From positions 62,001-126,000 of the forward strand of contig NZ_SRYR01000005.1 in assembly GCF_004794105.1 (NCBI RefSeq): a DNA stretch of 64,000 nt, written 5' to 3'. The DNA comes from Clostridium sartagoforme. Its GTDB lineage: Bacteria; Bacillota; Clostridia; Clostridiales; Clostridiaceae. Under the pieces are notes generated by a model, which was not told the origin of the DNA, did not search any database, and worked only from the letters and a program-made list of their open reading frames with translations. The translations under genes and the position numbers were made by a program. Shown here in pieces: positions 46,348 through 55,300 of this stretch (positions are counted from its first letter, which is position 1; each line of letters starts with the position of its first letter).

Positions 46348-48915
46348 ATGAAAAGTAAGAAATCATTGGCAAAGGTTGCTATAGCATCAACTTTAGCATT
46401 AACATCAACTGTTGCAATTGTATACGCAACTCCCAAATTTAAGGAAGTTCAAAAAGCTAATAATGAAGATAAATTTGAATTAGTTGTAGAAAAAGTTGAT
46501 AGTGATACTGTTAAAGTAGCGTTAGATAATATAGAAGATATACCAAAAGCACTTCAATTTAGTGTTAAGTTGGAGGGTGCATCTTTAAAGGATGGGAAAA
46601 ATAGTATAAAGGATTTAATTACATCAGAAGTAGAGACAAGGCTTAGTAATAAAGATTACTCAAGCAGTTCAAATGAGATATTAGTAGATTATACTGTTAA
46701 TGAAGAAAATAATACTATAGATGTATTAATAACAGCTGAAAATTCTATTCCTAAAACAGGAAATAAAATTGAGGTTTTTGAGTTAGATGTAAAATCCCCT
46801 GATTCAACTAACTTACTAGCCAAAGGTGAGGCACCTAAATATAAGGTTATTCCAACAAGTAATTACGAATATAAATACATAAGTAATACTAATAAAGAGT
46901 ATTATACAACTAATGTAGAATACAATAAGAATAATATTATTACTATGAACACAGCACCTAAAATAAGCTTAGAATATAAGTATTTAGAAGTTACTGATGG
47001 AGAAAAACTAGAGTTAACTGCAGAGAATCTAGGGATATCAATGTCAGATGATGATAAAGATGATAAGTTAAAGCTTGAAGTTAAAAAAGGTAAAGACATA
47101 ATAACTGAGTTTGTAGAGGACAAACCAGGAATTTATGATTTACAATGTACAGTTATAGATAGTTTTGGAGAAAGATCTGACACTGTAACAGTACAAGTAA
47201 ATGTAGTTCAAGATGATATTAAGACACCACCAACATTTACTCAAAATGGAGAAGAATTAAAAGATATAACTATAGATGCTGGAGAAAGATTTGAACCATT
47301 AGATGGTGTTAAGGCAATAGATGCCAAGGGTAGGGAAGTTGCTGATATAAAAGTTACTTCAGATAAAGATATTGACTTAGATCCAGAAGCTGATACAGAA
47401 TATAAAATAACATATACAGCTATAGATACTTATGGAAACAAAGGTGAGAAGACAATTACTTTAACAGTAAAAGCTAATAAGGCACCAGTTATATTAGGAG
47501 TTAAGGATCATGTATTAAAAGTTGGAGATAAATTTGATCCAAAAGACGATGTTACTGTAGAAGACGAAGATAAGAATATAGAATTACAAGTTGAAAGTAA
47601 TGTTAATACAAGTATTCCTGGAACATATAGAGTTTTATATTCAGCAACAGATAGTAAAGGTAAAACTACTAAAGTTCAAAGCAAAGTAGTTGTTAATCCT
47701 AAAATAACTTCAATTAATAAGGCACCTGTAATATATGCAGAAGATAGAACTATAAAGGTAGGAGATTACTTTGATCCACTAGATGGAGTTAAAGCAATAG
47801 ATCCAGAAGATAATGATATAACGAATGATATAGTAGTTACAGGGGATATAGTAGATGTAAACACTCCAGGAGAATATAAAATTACATATACAGTTGAAGA
47901 TAGTCAGAAAGCAAAAACAACTAAAACTATAAAAGTAACAGTAGAGAAGAATATCTCTTTAGCAACTAGTATAACTATTGATAGTAAAATAAATCAGTTA
48001 TACATAGGAAGTAGCAGTATCTTAACAGCAACTGTAAATAAGGAAGCTGATATAAAAGATATAGAATGGTCTACTAGTGATGAAAATATTGCTGAAATAG
48101 AAGTACTAGGAAGAGATGCCAAAGTAATAGCTAAATCAGAAGGGCAAGTTACTATAACAGCTTCAACTATTGATGGAAGTAATAAGTCAGATAGCTTAAC
48201 TATTGATATAATAAACTTCGATAATAATGATGAGATACCATCATTTATAGTAAGTATAGTGGATAAAGATATAGTAACACCATTATATGGAATAGGTGAT
48301 GTTAATGACCCACTAGTATTAGAAGTGAAAAATACAACTGTAGAAGAGTTTAATAAATTCATAAAAGACTTAGAAAAATTAAAGACAACTTTAGAAGATA
48401 AATATGTAGATGGAAATTCTACAGTATATAAAATAAAGGTTGAAAAGAAGATTAATTTATTTAAATTCTTTAAAGATAGCAATGATGGATATATAGAAAT
48501 CAGAATAGATAATAGGTTAGATAACTATGAAAACTTTAAAGATCAATTAGATTTATTACTAGATGCACCTGAGAATCCAGGGGATGGAAACAATCCAGGA
48601 GATGAAAATAATCCTGAAGACGGAAACAACCCAGGCAATGGAAACAATCCTGAAGACGGAAACAACCCAAGCGATGGAAATAATCATGGAGATGGAAACA
48701 ACTCAGGAGATGGAGAAAATTCAGAAATAGGAAATAACTCTGGTAACGGAGGAAACTCTGGAGAAGAAAATAACACTGAAATAGAAGATTCAAATAATAA
48801 GGATAATGTAGGAAAGTTACCTATAACAGGACAAGAAAGTATAATAGGATTTATTGGTATTGCTGCTTTAGGAACAGGTGCATTCTTATTAAGAAAAAAG
48901 AAAAAAGAAAAATAA
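46348..48915 (+). CDS. LPXTG-anchored surface protein with cohesin-like N-terminus and Ig-like repeats
   Basis: An 855-aa wall protein with a signal peptide (~1-27). The first ~150 mature residues alternate strands (VDSDTVKVALDNIEDIPKAL, QFSVKLEGASLKDG, EVFELDVKSPDS) in the manner of cohesin domains. About four Ig-like DUF5011-type domains (~205-535) follow, each with an ApVI...VKVGDxFDPxDxV pattern. Then come a Big2-type domain (LATSITIDSKINQLYIGSSS), a ~110-residue domain, an Asn/Gly/Asp-rich spacer of NNPGDG-like repeats and LPITG (824-828) with a hydrophobic helix and KKKKEK tail. It follows the dockerin-bearing M60 gene by 60 bases. The cohesin call is inference; the anchor is certain. 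Confidence 0.8.
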   Translation: MKSKKSLAKVAIASTLALTSTVAIVYATPKFKEVQKANNEDKFELVVEKVDSDTVKVALDNIEDIPKALQFSVKLEGASLKDGKNSIKDLITSEVETRLSNKDYSSSSNEILVDYTVNEENNTIDVLITAENSIPKTGNKIEVFELDVKSPDSTNLLAKGEAPKYKVIPTSNYEYKYISNTNKEYYTTNVEYNKNNIITMNTAPKISLEYKYLEVTDGEKLELTAENLGISMSDDDKDDKLKLEVKKGKDIITEFVEDKPGIYDLQCTVIDSFGERSDTVTVQVNVVQDDIKTPPTFTQNGEELKDITIDAGERFEPLDGVKAIDAKGREVADIKVTSDKDIDLDPEADTEYKITYTAIDTYGNKGEKTITLTVKANKAPVILGVKDHVLKVGDKFDPKDDVTVEDEDKNIELQVESNVNTSIPGTYRVLYSATDSKGKTTKVQSKVVVNPKITSINKAPVIYAEDRTIKVGDYFDPLDGVKAIDPEDNDITNDIVVTGDIVDVNTPGEYKITYTVEDSQKAKTTKTIKVTVEKNISLATSITIDSKINQLYIGSSSILTATVNKEADIKDIEWSTSDENIAEIEVLGRDAKVIAKSEGQVTITASTIDGSNKSDSLTIDIINFDNNDEIPSFIVSIVDKDIVTPLYGIGDVNDPLVLEVKNTTVEEFNKFIKDLEKLKTTLEDKYVDGNSTVYKIKVEKKINLFKFFKDSNDGYIEIRIDNRLDNYENFKDQLDLLLDAPENPGDGNNPGDENNPEDGNNPGNGNNPEDGNNPSDGNNHGDGNNSGDGENSEIGNNSGNGGNSGEENNTEIEDSNNKDNVGKLPITGQESIIGFIGIAALGTGAFLLRKKKKEK

Positions 48916-48960
48916 TAGTAAATTATTCTTTAGATAGAGATATAGAAAGCTATTAATAGA

Positions 48961-49047
48961 TACTTAAGATATATTAAATTAAACGTATCTTAAGTAAATT
49001 AAAAGACTAGATTGGAAAGTTAATTAATTTTCTAATCTAGTTTTTTT
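48961..49047 (+). terminator. Two hairpins ending the M60/surface-protein unit
   Basis: An 11-bp perfect stem TACTTAAGATA/TATCTTAAGTA (48961-48995) is followed by ACTAGATTGGAAA/TTTTCTAATCTAGT with a T run (49006-49047), the true terminator. Confidence 0.85.
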
Positions 49048-49059
49048 ATAATTAATATA

Positions 49060-49250
49060 TAAGTTGTAATAAAATTTCTGCATTTTATTAAGTTAGTTCA
49101 TATTTAAATTTCAGTTAGATAATTACATAAGCAACTTATGTAAAAATTAAAAACTCGATGCTTTCAATTGGTGTAATTTAATTTACAAATTATTTTTATA
49201 CTTAAAATAACACAATTACTTATGCTGTGAATTATTTATTGAAAAATAGA
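49060..49250. repeat. ~200-bp intergenic repeat, full-length copy
   Basis: It starts ATAAGTTGTAATAAAATTTC and includes TTAGATAATTACATAAGC and GATGCTTTCAATTGGTGTAA. It ends GAATTATTTATTGAAA. It aligns along its whole length with 61680-61890 and with both ends of 16385-16500. No coding capacity. Confidence 0.75.
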
Positions 49251-49385
49251 TATTAAAATTATTTTTTATAAAAATTTTTATAAATAGTATCTTACTTTCA
49301 ATACAAAAAAGTAAGGTATTCTGCAAATTAGTTAGAAAAACGGATTATGATAGGGATAAATGAAATAAACAAAGATAAATAATAA

Positions 49386-49427
49386 TGATAATCATTTTCA
49401 ATTAAGTGGAGTATATGATATTATAAT
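49386..49427 (+). promoter_or_regulatory. Fur-like box overlapping the promoter of the S4 paralog
   Basis: TGATAATCATTTTCA (49386-49400) differs from the Fur 7-1-7 palindrome TGATAATNATTATCA at one position, and the extended form is ATAATGATAATCATTTTCA. TATAAT at 49422-49427 is the likely -10, so the box sits on the -35. Confidence 0.6.
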
Positions 49428-49459
49428 AATATATTTTAATTTTAAAGAGGAGGAAAGAA

Positions 49460-50053
49460 ATGGCTAGAAAGAGAAGCCCAAGATTTAAAGAAAGTAGAAG
49501 GCTTGGATTGAATGTTTCAGGACATCCAAAGGCTATGAATAGAGCTACTAAAGGAACAAGTAGAGCAGATAAAAAGTTATCTGAATATGGTATAAGACTA
49601 TTAGAAAAGCAAAGGTTAAGAGCTTATTATGGAGTCTTAGAAAAACAGTTTAGAAAATATATTGAAGATGCTTTCAAGGCTAAGAATGGTACAACTGGAG
49701 AGGCCTTATTAATAAGACTAGAATCAAGATTAGATAATCTTGTATATAGAATGGGTTTTGCTAACTCTATAAGAGCAGCAAGGCAAATGGTAAATCACGG
49801 TCATATATTAGTAAATGGTAAAAAGATAGATATACCATCTTATAAGGTTGAACCAGGTACAGAAATTTCTTTAAGAGAAAAATCAAGAAAGTCTTCTAAC
49901 TATAATTATTACTTAAATAACCACACAAATACATTACCTTACATTGAGTCAAATTTAGATGACTTTAAAGCTGTATATAAAAGATATCCATTAAGAGAAG
50001 AAATACCTATTGAAATAAATGAAAATCTAATAGTAGAGTTCTATTCAAGGTAA
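49460..50053 (+). CDS. rpsD: Ribosomal protein S4, cysteine-free paralog
   Basis: A 197-aa S4 of the small ribosomal subunit. The N-terminal half has the S4 body ([20 protein letters not shown]) and the C-terminal S4 RNA-binding domain is clear ([40 protein letters not shown]). The usual zinc ribbon cysteines near residues 9-31 are absent: the start reads [20 protein letters not shown]. It stands alone, not in the alpha operon with S11, S13, RpoA and L17, so it is probably a second copy. It would assemble early 16S rRNA. GAGGAGG precedes ATG 49460. The promoter carries a Fur-like box, suggesting metal-dependent swapping. Confidence 0.9.
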   Translation: MARKRSPRFKESRRLGLNVSGHPKAMNRATKGTSRADKKLSEYGIRLLEKQRLRAYYGVLEKQFRKYIEDAFKAKNGTTGEALLIRLESRLDNLVYRMGFANSIRAARQMVNHGHILVNGKKIDIPSYKVEPGTEISLREKSRKSSNYNYYLNNHTNTLPYIESNLDDFKAVYKRYPLREEIPIEINENLIVEFYSR

Positions 50054-50143
50054 ATCTAGTTTTTAAATTCATATCTTCTCAAAATTAAAGTATATTTTGC
50101 CAAAGCTATATAGTGCAGTATATAGTTAGACCTTATTAAGAAT

Positions 50144-50179
50144 AAAAAGGATGATTCTATATTAAGAATCATCCTTTTT
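50144..50179. terminator. Bidirectional terminator between S4 paralog and L25
   Basis: A perfect 15-bp stem AAAAAGGATGATTCT/AGAATCATCCTTTTT with a 6-base loop. A and T runs at both ends serve both convergent genes. Confidence 0.95.
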
Positions 50180-50210
50180 AAATTATTTATGTTACAACAT
50201 ATATAATAAT

Positions 50211-50762
50211 TTAACTAAAATATTGACTACTAACAACTGCTAAAAGAGTTTTGGAGTCGCTTAAAATTGTTATATCCGCTGGAATAACAATATCTTCAAT
50301 AAATACTTTATCATCTAATTTCATATCAGAAGCATCAATTTCTATAGATTCAGGTATTTTTTCTACATCGCCTTGTAAATCTATATATAAATTATGTGTT
50401 TCTAATGTAAGTCTTTTAGCTTCTAATAAATCTTGTCCAATAAATTTAACTGGAATTCTCATTTTAATTACTTCATTAGGTTTTATATATTGAAAATCAA
50501 CGTGAATGATTTCGTGTTTTTCATTTTTTTGTACTTCTTTAACAACACATTTAATTTTTCTTTCTTCAAGTGAAACTTCTAAAATTGATCCACTGCTATT
50601 TTTTCTAAGTAGTCTTCTTAGTTCTGCATTACACATTTTAACTGGAAGATTTTCTTCAAGGAATTCACCGTAAATAATTCCAGGAATTTCTCCCTTCTTT
50701 CTAAGTCTTGATTGATTTTCTTTTACATTTCTATTGTATACCTTTAAGGCTAAATTTGACAT
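50211..50762 (-). CDS. rplY: Ribosomal protein L25/Ctc
   Basis: A 183-aa long-form L25 (general stress protein CTC) with the N-terminal 5S-rRNA-binding domain (residues ~1-90; GEIPGIIYGEFLEENLPVKM, IIHVDFQYIKPNE) and the C-terminal TL5-type beta domain (~95-183; HNLYIDLQGDVEKIPESIEI). It binds 5S rRNA in the large subunit. AGGAGG lies on the minus strand before ATG 50762. It faces the S4 paralog, so two stand-alone ribosomal-protein genes lie side by side away from the main clusters. An 11-bp inverted repeat lies in its leader. Confidence 0.93.
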   Translation of the reverse strand: MSNLALKVYNRNVKENQSRLRKKGEIPGIIYGEFLEENLPVKMCNAELRRLLRKNSSGSILEVSLEERKIKCVVKEVQKNEKHEIIHVDFQYIKPNEVIKMRIPVKFIGQDLLEAKRLTLETHNLYIDLQGDVEKIPESIEIDASDMKLDDKVFIEDIVIPADITILSDSKTLLAVVSSQYFS

Positions 50763-50813
50763 TTATAAATACCTCCTAAAAACTTAATTCTTAATTTGAA
50801 TACTTAGTTTTTA

Positions 50814-50866
50814 TTAAGCTCTATAAAGCTTTGGTAATTACATTAATAAACAATAATAGAGCTTAA
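50814..50866 (-). promoter_or_regulatory. Inverted repeat in the L25 leader
   Basis: TTAAGCTCTAT (50814-50824) and ATAGAGCTTAA (50856-50866) are a perfect 11-bp inverted repeat with a 31-base loop. It lies 50-100 bases upstream of the L25 start. It could be an mRNA leader structure for autoregulation, or a protein operator. Confidence 0.45.
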
Positions 50867-51156
50867 TCTAAAGCCCCACATATGCATCAACCTCCCTTAT
50901 ATTCTTATAGCTTACATTGTAATAACAAATAAAGCAAATGATGTAAAAAAAGTTGTATTAAAAAAGTGCAATAAAAATAAATAATTAATAAGAAATCATG
51001 TCTTATTTTATAAAAAATCAAGTTTTATTAGAAAATATTAAGATAATAGTAAATTTGTTCTATTTTTGGAAGTGATATTTATAAGTGTATTGGAAAGAGG
51101 TACAATTTAAGGAGTAAGATAAATATAAGTTTTATTTAAAAAGGTGAGGAATTAAA
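50867..51156. other. Intergenic region between divergent L25 and response regulator genes
   Basis: AT-rich promoter-type DNA; nothing further recognised. AAGGTGAGG precedes the regulator start. Confidence 0.4.
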
Positions 51157-52278
51157 ATGAGAACTATAATTGTTGATGATAATCCCTTAATTCTAGAGAT
51201 TGAGAAAAATATTATTAGCAAAAACGAATACTTAAATATTGTGGGAGAATTTTATAATGGAAATAAATTTTTAAAATCTTTAAGTAAATTAAAGCCTGAT
51301 GTTGTTTTTTTAGATATAGAAATGCCAGAGATTAATGGAATAGAAATTGCTGAGAAAGTTGAAGAGTTTAATGAAAATATACAAATAGTATTTTTAACAT
51401 CATATGAAAAGTATGCTATGGAAGCTTTTAAAGTAAATACAATTAATTATATATTAAAGCCATTAACGAAAGAAATGTTAGATGTTACTGTAAAAAGATT
51501 ATTAAAATATAGAAAAAAGAGTATTTATTTTACTGAAAATTCATATAAAAATCAAATAATCACATTAGGTAATTTCGAAGTATATGGTAATGGTGGAAAA
51601 GAGGTAGTGAAATGGCCGACTATTAAAGAAGAAGAATTATTTGCATACTTTATATATTTAAGAGGAGAAAAAGTTGATAAATGGAAACTATGTGAAATGC
51701 TATGGTCTAATTTAACCTCAGAGAAAGCACTTCATAATTTACATAATACAATATATAGGCTAAAGAAAACCTTGAAATTTTATGGAATAGAAAATCAAAT
51801 AATGCATCAGCAAGGCAGTTATAGTGGAATTTTTGGAAATATCCATTGTGATTTATGGGAATTAGAAGATTTAATGAATAAAAAATTTATTTTAAATGAA
51901 CCAAAAATAAAAAATATTGAGGTTATTCTATCAAAGTATAAGGGAGATTTATATGGAAGTAAGGATTATGTTTGGGCTATAGATTTAAAAGAAAATATTG
52001 AAAAATATTATCTTAATACTATAAAAGCTTTAAGTAAATATTATTATGATAAAAATTTATATTATAAGACAGAAGAGTATACAAAAAAGTTTTTAAAACT
52101 AAATCCTATAGATGAAGATACTATAGAGCTGCTTATGAAAACTTTTTATAAGTTTAATGATAAATTAAATATAATTAATATTTATAAAAAGCTAGAAATA
52201 ACCTTAAAGGAAGAGTTAGATATAGAACCTAGAAAATCAACCGAGTTACTATATTTAAATTTATTAGGGAAATTGTAA
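51157..52278 (+). CDS. Orphan response regulator with SARP/BTAD output
   Basis: A 373-aa regulator. An N-terminal receiver has IIVDDN (Asp7/Asp8), phospho-acceptor Asp53 in VVFLDIEMPE, Thr in FLTSYE and Lys in LKPL. A winged-helix DNA-binding domain of OmpR/SARP type (~140-225; FAYFIYLRGEKVDKWKLCEM, LHNTIYRLKKTLK) follows. A C-terminal BTAD/TPR-like domain (~230-373; KALSKYYYDKNLYYKTEEYT, ELDIEPRKSTELLY) completes it. No histidine kinase gene is adjacent. It probably activates the adhesin gene 96 bases downstream, whose promoter has 11-bp direct repeats of the kind SARP proteins bind. Confidence 0.88.
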   Translation: MRTIIVDDNPLILEIEKNIISKNEYLNIVGEFYNGNKFLKSLSKLKPDVVFLDIEMPEINGIEIAEKVEEFNENIQIVFLTSYEKYAMEAFKVNTINYILKPLTKEMLDVTVKRLLKYRKKSIYFTENSYKNQIITLGNFEVYGNGGKEVVKWPTIKEEELFAYFIYLRGEKVDKWKLCEMLWSNLTSEKALHNLHNTIYRLKKTLKFYGIENQIMHQQGSYSGIFGNIHCDLWELEDLMNKKFILNEPKIKNIEVILSKYKGDLYGSKDYVWAIDLKENIEKYYLNTIKALSKYYYDKNLYYKTEEYTKKFLKLNPIDEDTIELLMKTFYKFNDKLNIINIYKKLEITLKEELDIEPRKSTELLYLNLLGKL

Positions 52279-52294
52279 GTTTGAACCCCATCTA

Positions 52295-52329
52295 TTTGTG
52301 AGTATTTTGTGAGTATTGATAACTATAAT
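52295..52329 (+). promoter_or_regulatory. Adhesin promoter with two 11-bp direct repeats (SARP-type operator)
   Basis: TTTGTGAGTAT occurs twice back to back at 52295-52305 and 52306-52316, one helical turn apart. TATAAT follows at 52324-52329, 7 bases after the second copy. No -35 match is present; the repeats occupy that place. This is the classic layout for SARP activators. Confidence 0.75.
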
Positions 52330-52374
52330 TTTTAAATAATCAATACTAATAAAATCATATAATGGAGGGGTTCT

Positions 52375-55300
52375 ATGAAAAAAACGAAAAAAATAGCTGT
52401 TACAATATTAGGATTATTTATAATACAGTTATTTTCTGGAATTGGGCATGGAGATATAGTAAAAGCTGAAGAAAATAAAGTCTTTAGGTTTATTAAATCA
52501 ATTGAATTAACCGATTTTAATGATAAGCCTTTAGAAAATGCTATAGATAAATCTTCAGATGTACGTGTTAAATTTAATTTTGAAATTCCCAATATTGAAG
52601 AGGTACAAGAGGGAGAAATATTTACAGTTAATATTCCAAATCAAATAGAGCTTATAAGTAACTTCGATAAAGAATTACTAGATGAAGATAGAGAAGTTGT
52701 TGCTATAGCTCATTTTAAAAAAGGTGGACAAATAGACATAGAATTTACAGAATATGCTGAAGCTCATTCAAATGTAAGTGGCTATTTTTATTTAGATACA
52801 AAATTTGATAGAAATAATATAGGAAATAATGAAAGTGAAAAATTGCAATTTAATTTTTCTGGGGAAGCAGAGCCCATTGAAATAGAAGTTAAATTCAAAC
52901 AGGATCCAGTTCCAGAATCATCTATATATAAGTGGAGTAGCGGTTATAATGGAGCTGAAAATGAAATTACTTGGAATATAGAATTTAATAAGGAAAATGT
53001 AAATTTAAAAAATCCAATAATTACAGATAATATTCCATTTGGACAAGAATATATTAAAGGAACAGCAAAAATAGATAATAGTGATGATACAAGTGGTTTT
53101 TCTTATAGTGAGGCAGATTCAAGTGATAAGGAGAAATCAGGAACACTAACTTATGCATTCAATAAAGAAACTAATAAAAAACATATAATTTCTTTTAAAA
53201 CTAGAATAAGTGATACAAGTATTTTACCAAAAGAACAAGGGGAAAGCATAAAATTATATAATAAAGCAATCCTTGATATAAATGGTGACATTAAAGAGTC
53301 TAATGAAGCTTCAGTAGATGTTAAGACAAATTATATTGAAAAGTTTGGTAACTATAATTCTAATGAAAAAAAGATAGATTGGACTATTAAAGTAAATAAC
53401 AATGCTTTAGAGCTTAATAATTTAAAGGTAGAAGATATTATACCAACAGGGTTAGAGTTAATAAAATACTCATTTAAAGTAAATAATGAAGTAAATAATA
53501 ATTACAATTATGATGAGGTTAATAAAAAATTAGATTATACATTTAACGGAACAATTAATACTCAACAAATAATTACTTTTTCTACAGTTGTAGACCCAAA
53601 AGTTTATCAATCAAATGATACAAAATATTTTGAAAATACTGCAACTATAGTGGGAGGCTTAGAAGGTGAACCTTCTGCATCTGCTAATGTAGGAGTAGGA
53701 AGTAATATTTTAGAGAAAAGTGCTATGGGTGAATATGATGCTAAAAATCATTATTTAAAATGGAAGATAGAAGTTAATAATAACGAAGTAGAACTTGTGA
53801 ATCCTATAATATCAGACAGCATTCCAGAGGGACAAAAGTATGTTGGTGGAAGTTTTACAATAGATGGAGCGCCTCCTGATGCAGATAAATTTAATTATAA
53901 ACCAGCTTTAGAGGGAGATACCAATAAAACTGAAACTATCACTTATAGCTTTAAAAAGACTATTAATAAAAAATATGTTATTACTTTTCAAACTGAAGTA
54001 ACTGATAGTAGTGTTTATGCAGGAAATGTTAGTAAAAATTATAGCAACACCGTATATATGAATGCTGGTAATATAGATAATGGGGTTAAAAGTACATCAG
54101 AACAAAAAGTTACAAGTAATGTTATTGATAAACAATCAGAAAGTTATGATTCTGTAAGTAAAGAAATTATTTGGAAGATAATTGTTAATAAAAACAAGAC
54201 AGAATTAGGACAAGTAGTTGTTACTGATAATATTAAAATAGGACAAGAATATGTGGAAGGTTCTGCAACTATAAATAATAATGCTGATAACAGTAGATTT
54301 ACTTATACAAAGGCAGATAAGGATGATAAAGATAAAACAGGAACCTTAACTTATAAATTTAATGATAAAATAAATGAAACTTATGAAATTACGTTTAAAA
54401 CTAAGATCACAGATGAGTCTGTTTTCTATACTAATGGAAAAAAGATAGTTAAAAATAATGCTGAAATAACTGGAGATGTTATCCCTCCCAATGTATCTAC
54501 AGAGGCAAAGAGGGAAATTGAAAACTCAGTAATTAAAAAATCAGCAGATTATCAATGGGGAAATGACTATATTGATTGGAATGTAGTAATAAACTCTAAT
54601 TCAATTTCTATGGGAAATGTAACTATTGAAGATGATTTACAAGAGGGATTAGAATTAGACACGACATCTATAGAATTATATAAGCAAATTTTAGATTCTA
54701 ATGGAAACTTAGTTAAGGGTGATATTGTTGAATTAAATGAAAATAGTGTTAAATATGATACAAATACTAGAAAGTTTATATTTAATTTCCCAGGTAAAGT
54801 AAGTTCATCATATTTATTAACATTTAGAACAAATGTTGTAGATAAAAGTAAATCACCATTTACTAATAAAGTAAATTTTAAAGGGGAAAAAACTAGTGAA
54901 AACAGCACTAGTGATTCTGTTGACGTAGAATTCCAATCAGGTGGTGGTGGTGCAGTAGGGACAAGAGGATCAATCACTGTAACTAAAGTAGATAAAGAGA
55001 CTCAGGTAAAACTTAAAGGGGCTAAATTCAATTTATTAGATAAGTATAAGAATGTAATAGTGACAGGAGAAACTAATGAAATTGGTGAGGTGAAGTTTGA
55101 TAAAATTAAATTTGATATACCTTATTATGTGGAAGAAATATCAGCACCAGAAGGATATTTAATAAATGAAGATAATATTCAAGAATTTAAGATAGAAAGC
55201 TCATCTGGTGTTAAAAATATAGCTTATAAATTTGAGAATACTAGAATTAAAGGTGATTTAGAGTTACTAAAATTAGATAAAAATAATAATCCATTAAAGG

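Noticed and set aside
47994-48482. Minus-strand open frame of ~162 codons inside the surface-protein gene
   Set aside because: Ser/Leu-rich antisense of a well-supported gene; no start signal.
48536-48793. Minus-strand frame rich in Cys, His, Phe and Leu opposite the surface-protein spacer
   Set aside because: It is the antisense of the NNPGDG-type repetitive spacer of a clear LPXTG gene; the pattern comes from the codon repeat and there is no ribosome site.
54567-54977. Minus-strand open frame of ~136 codons inside the adhesin gene
   Set aside because: It is a shadow of the collagen-binding-like and SpaA coding sequence, with no ribosome site and no family features.
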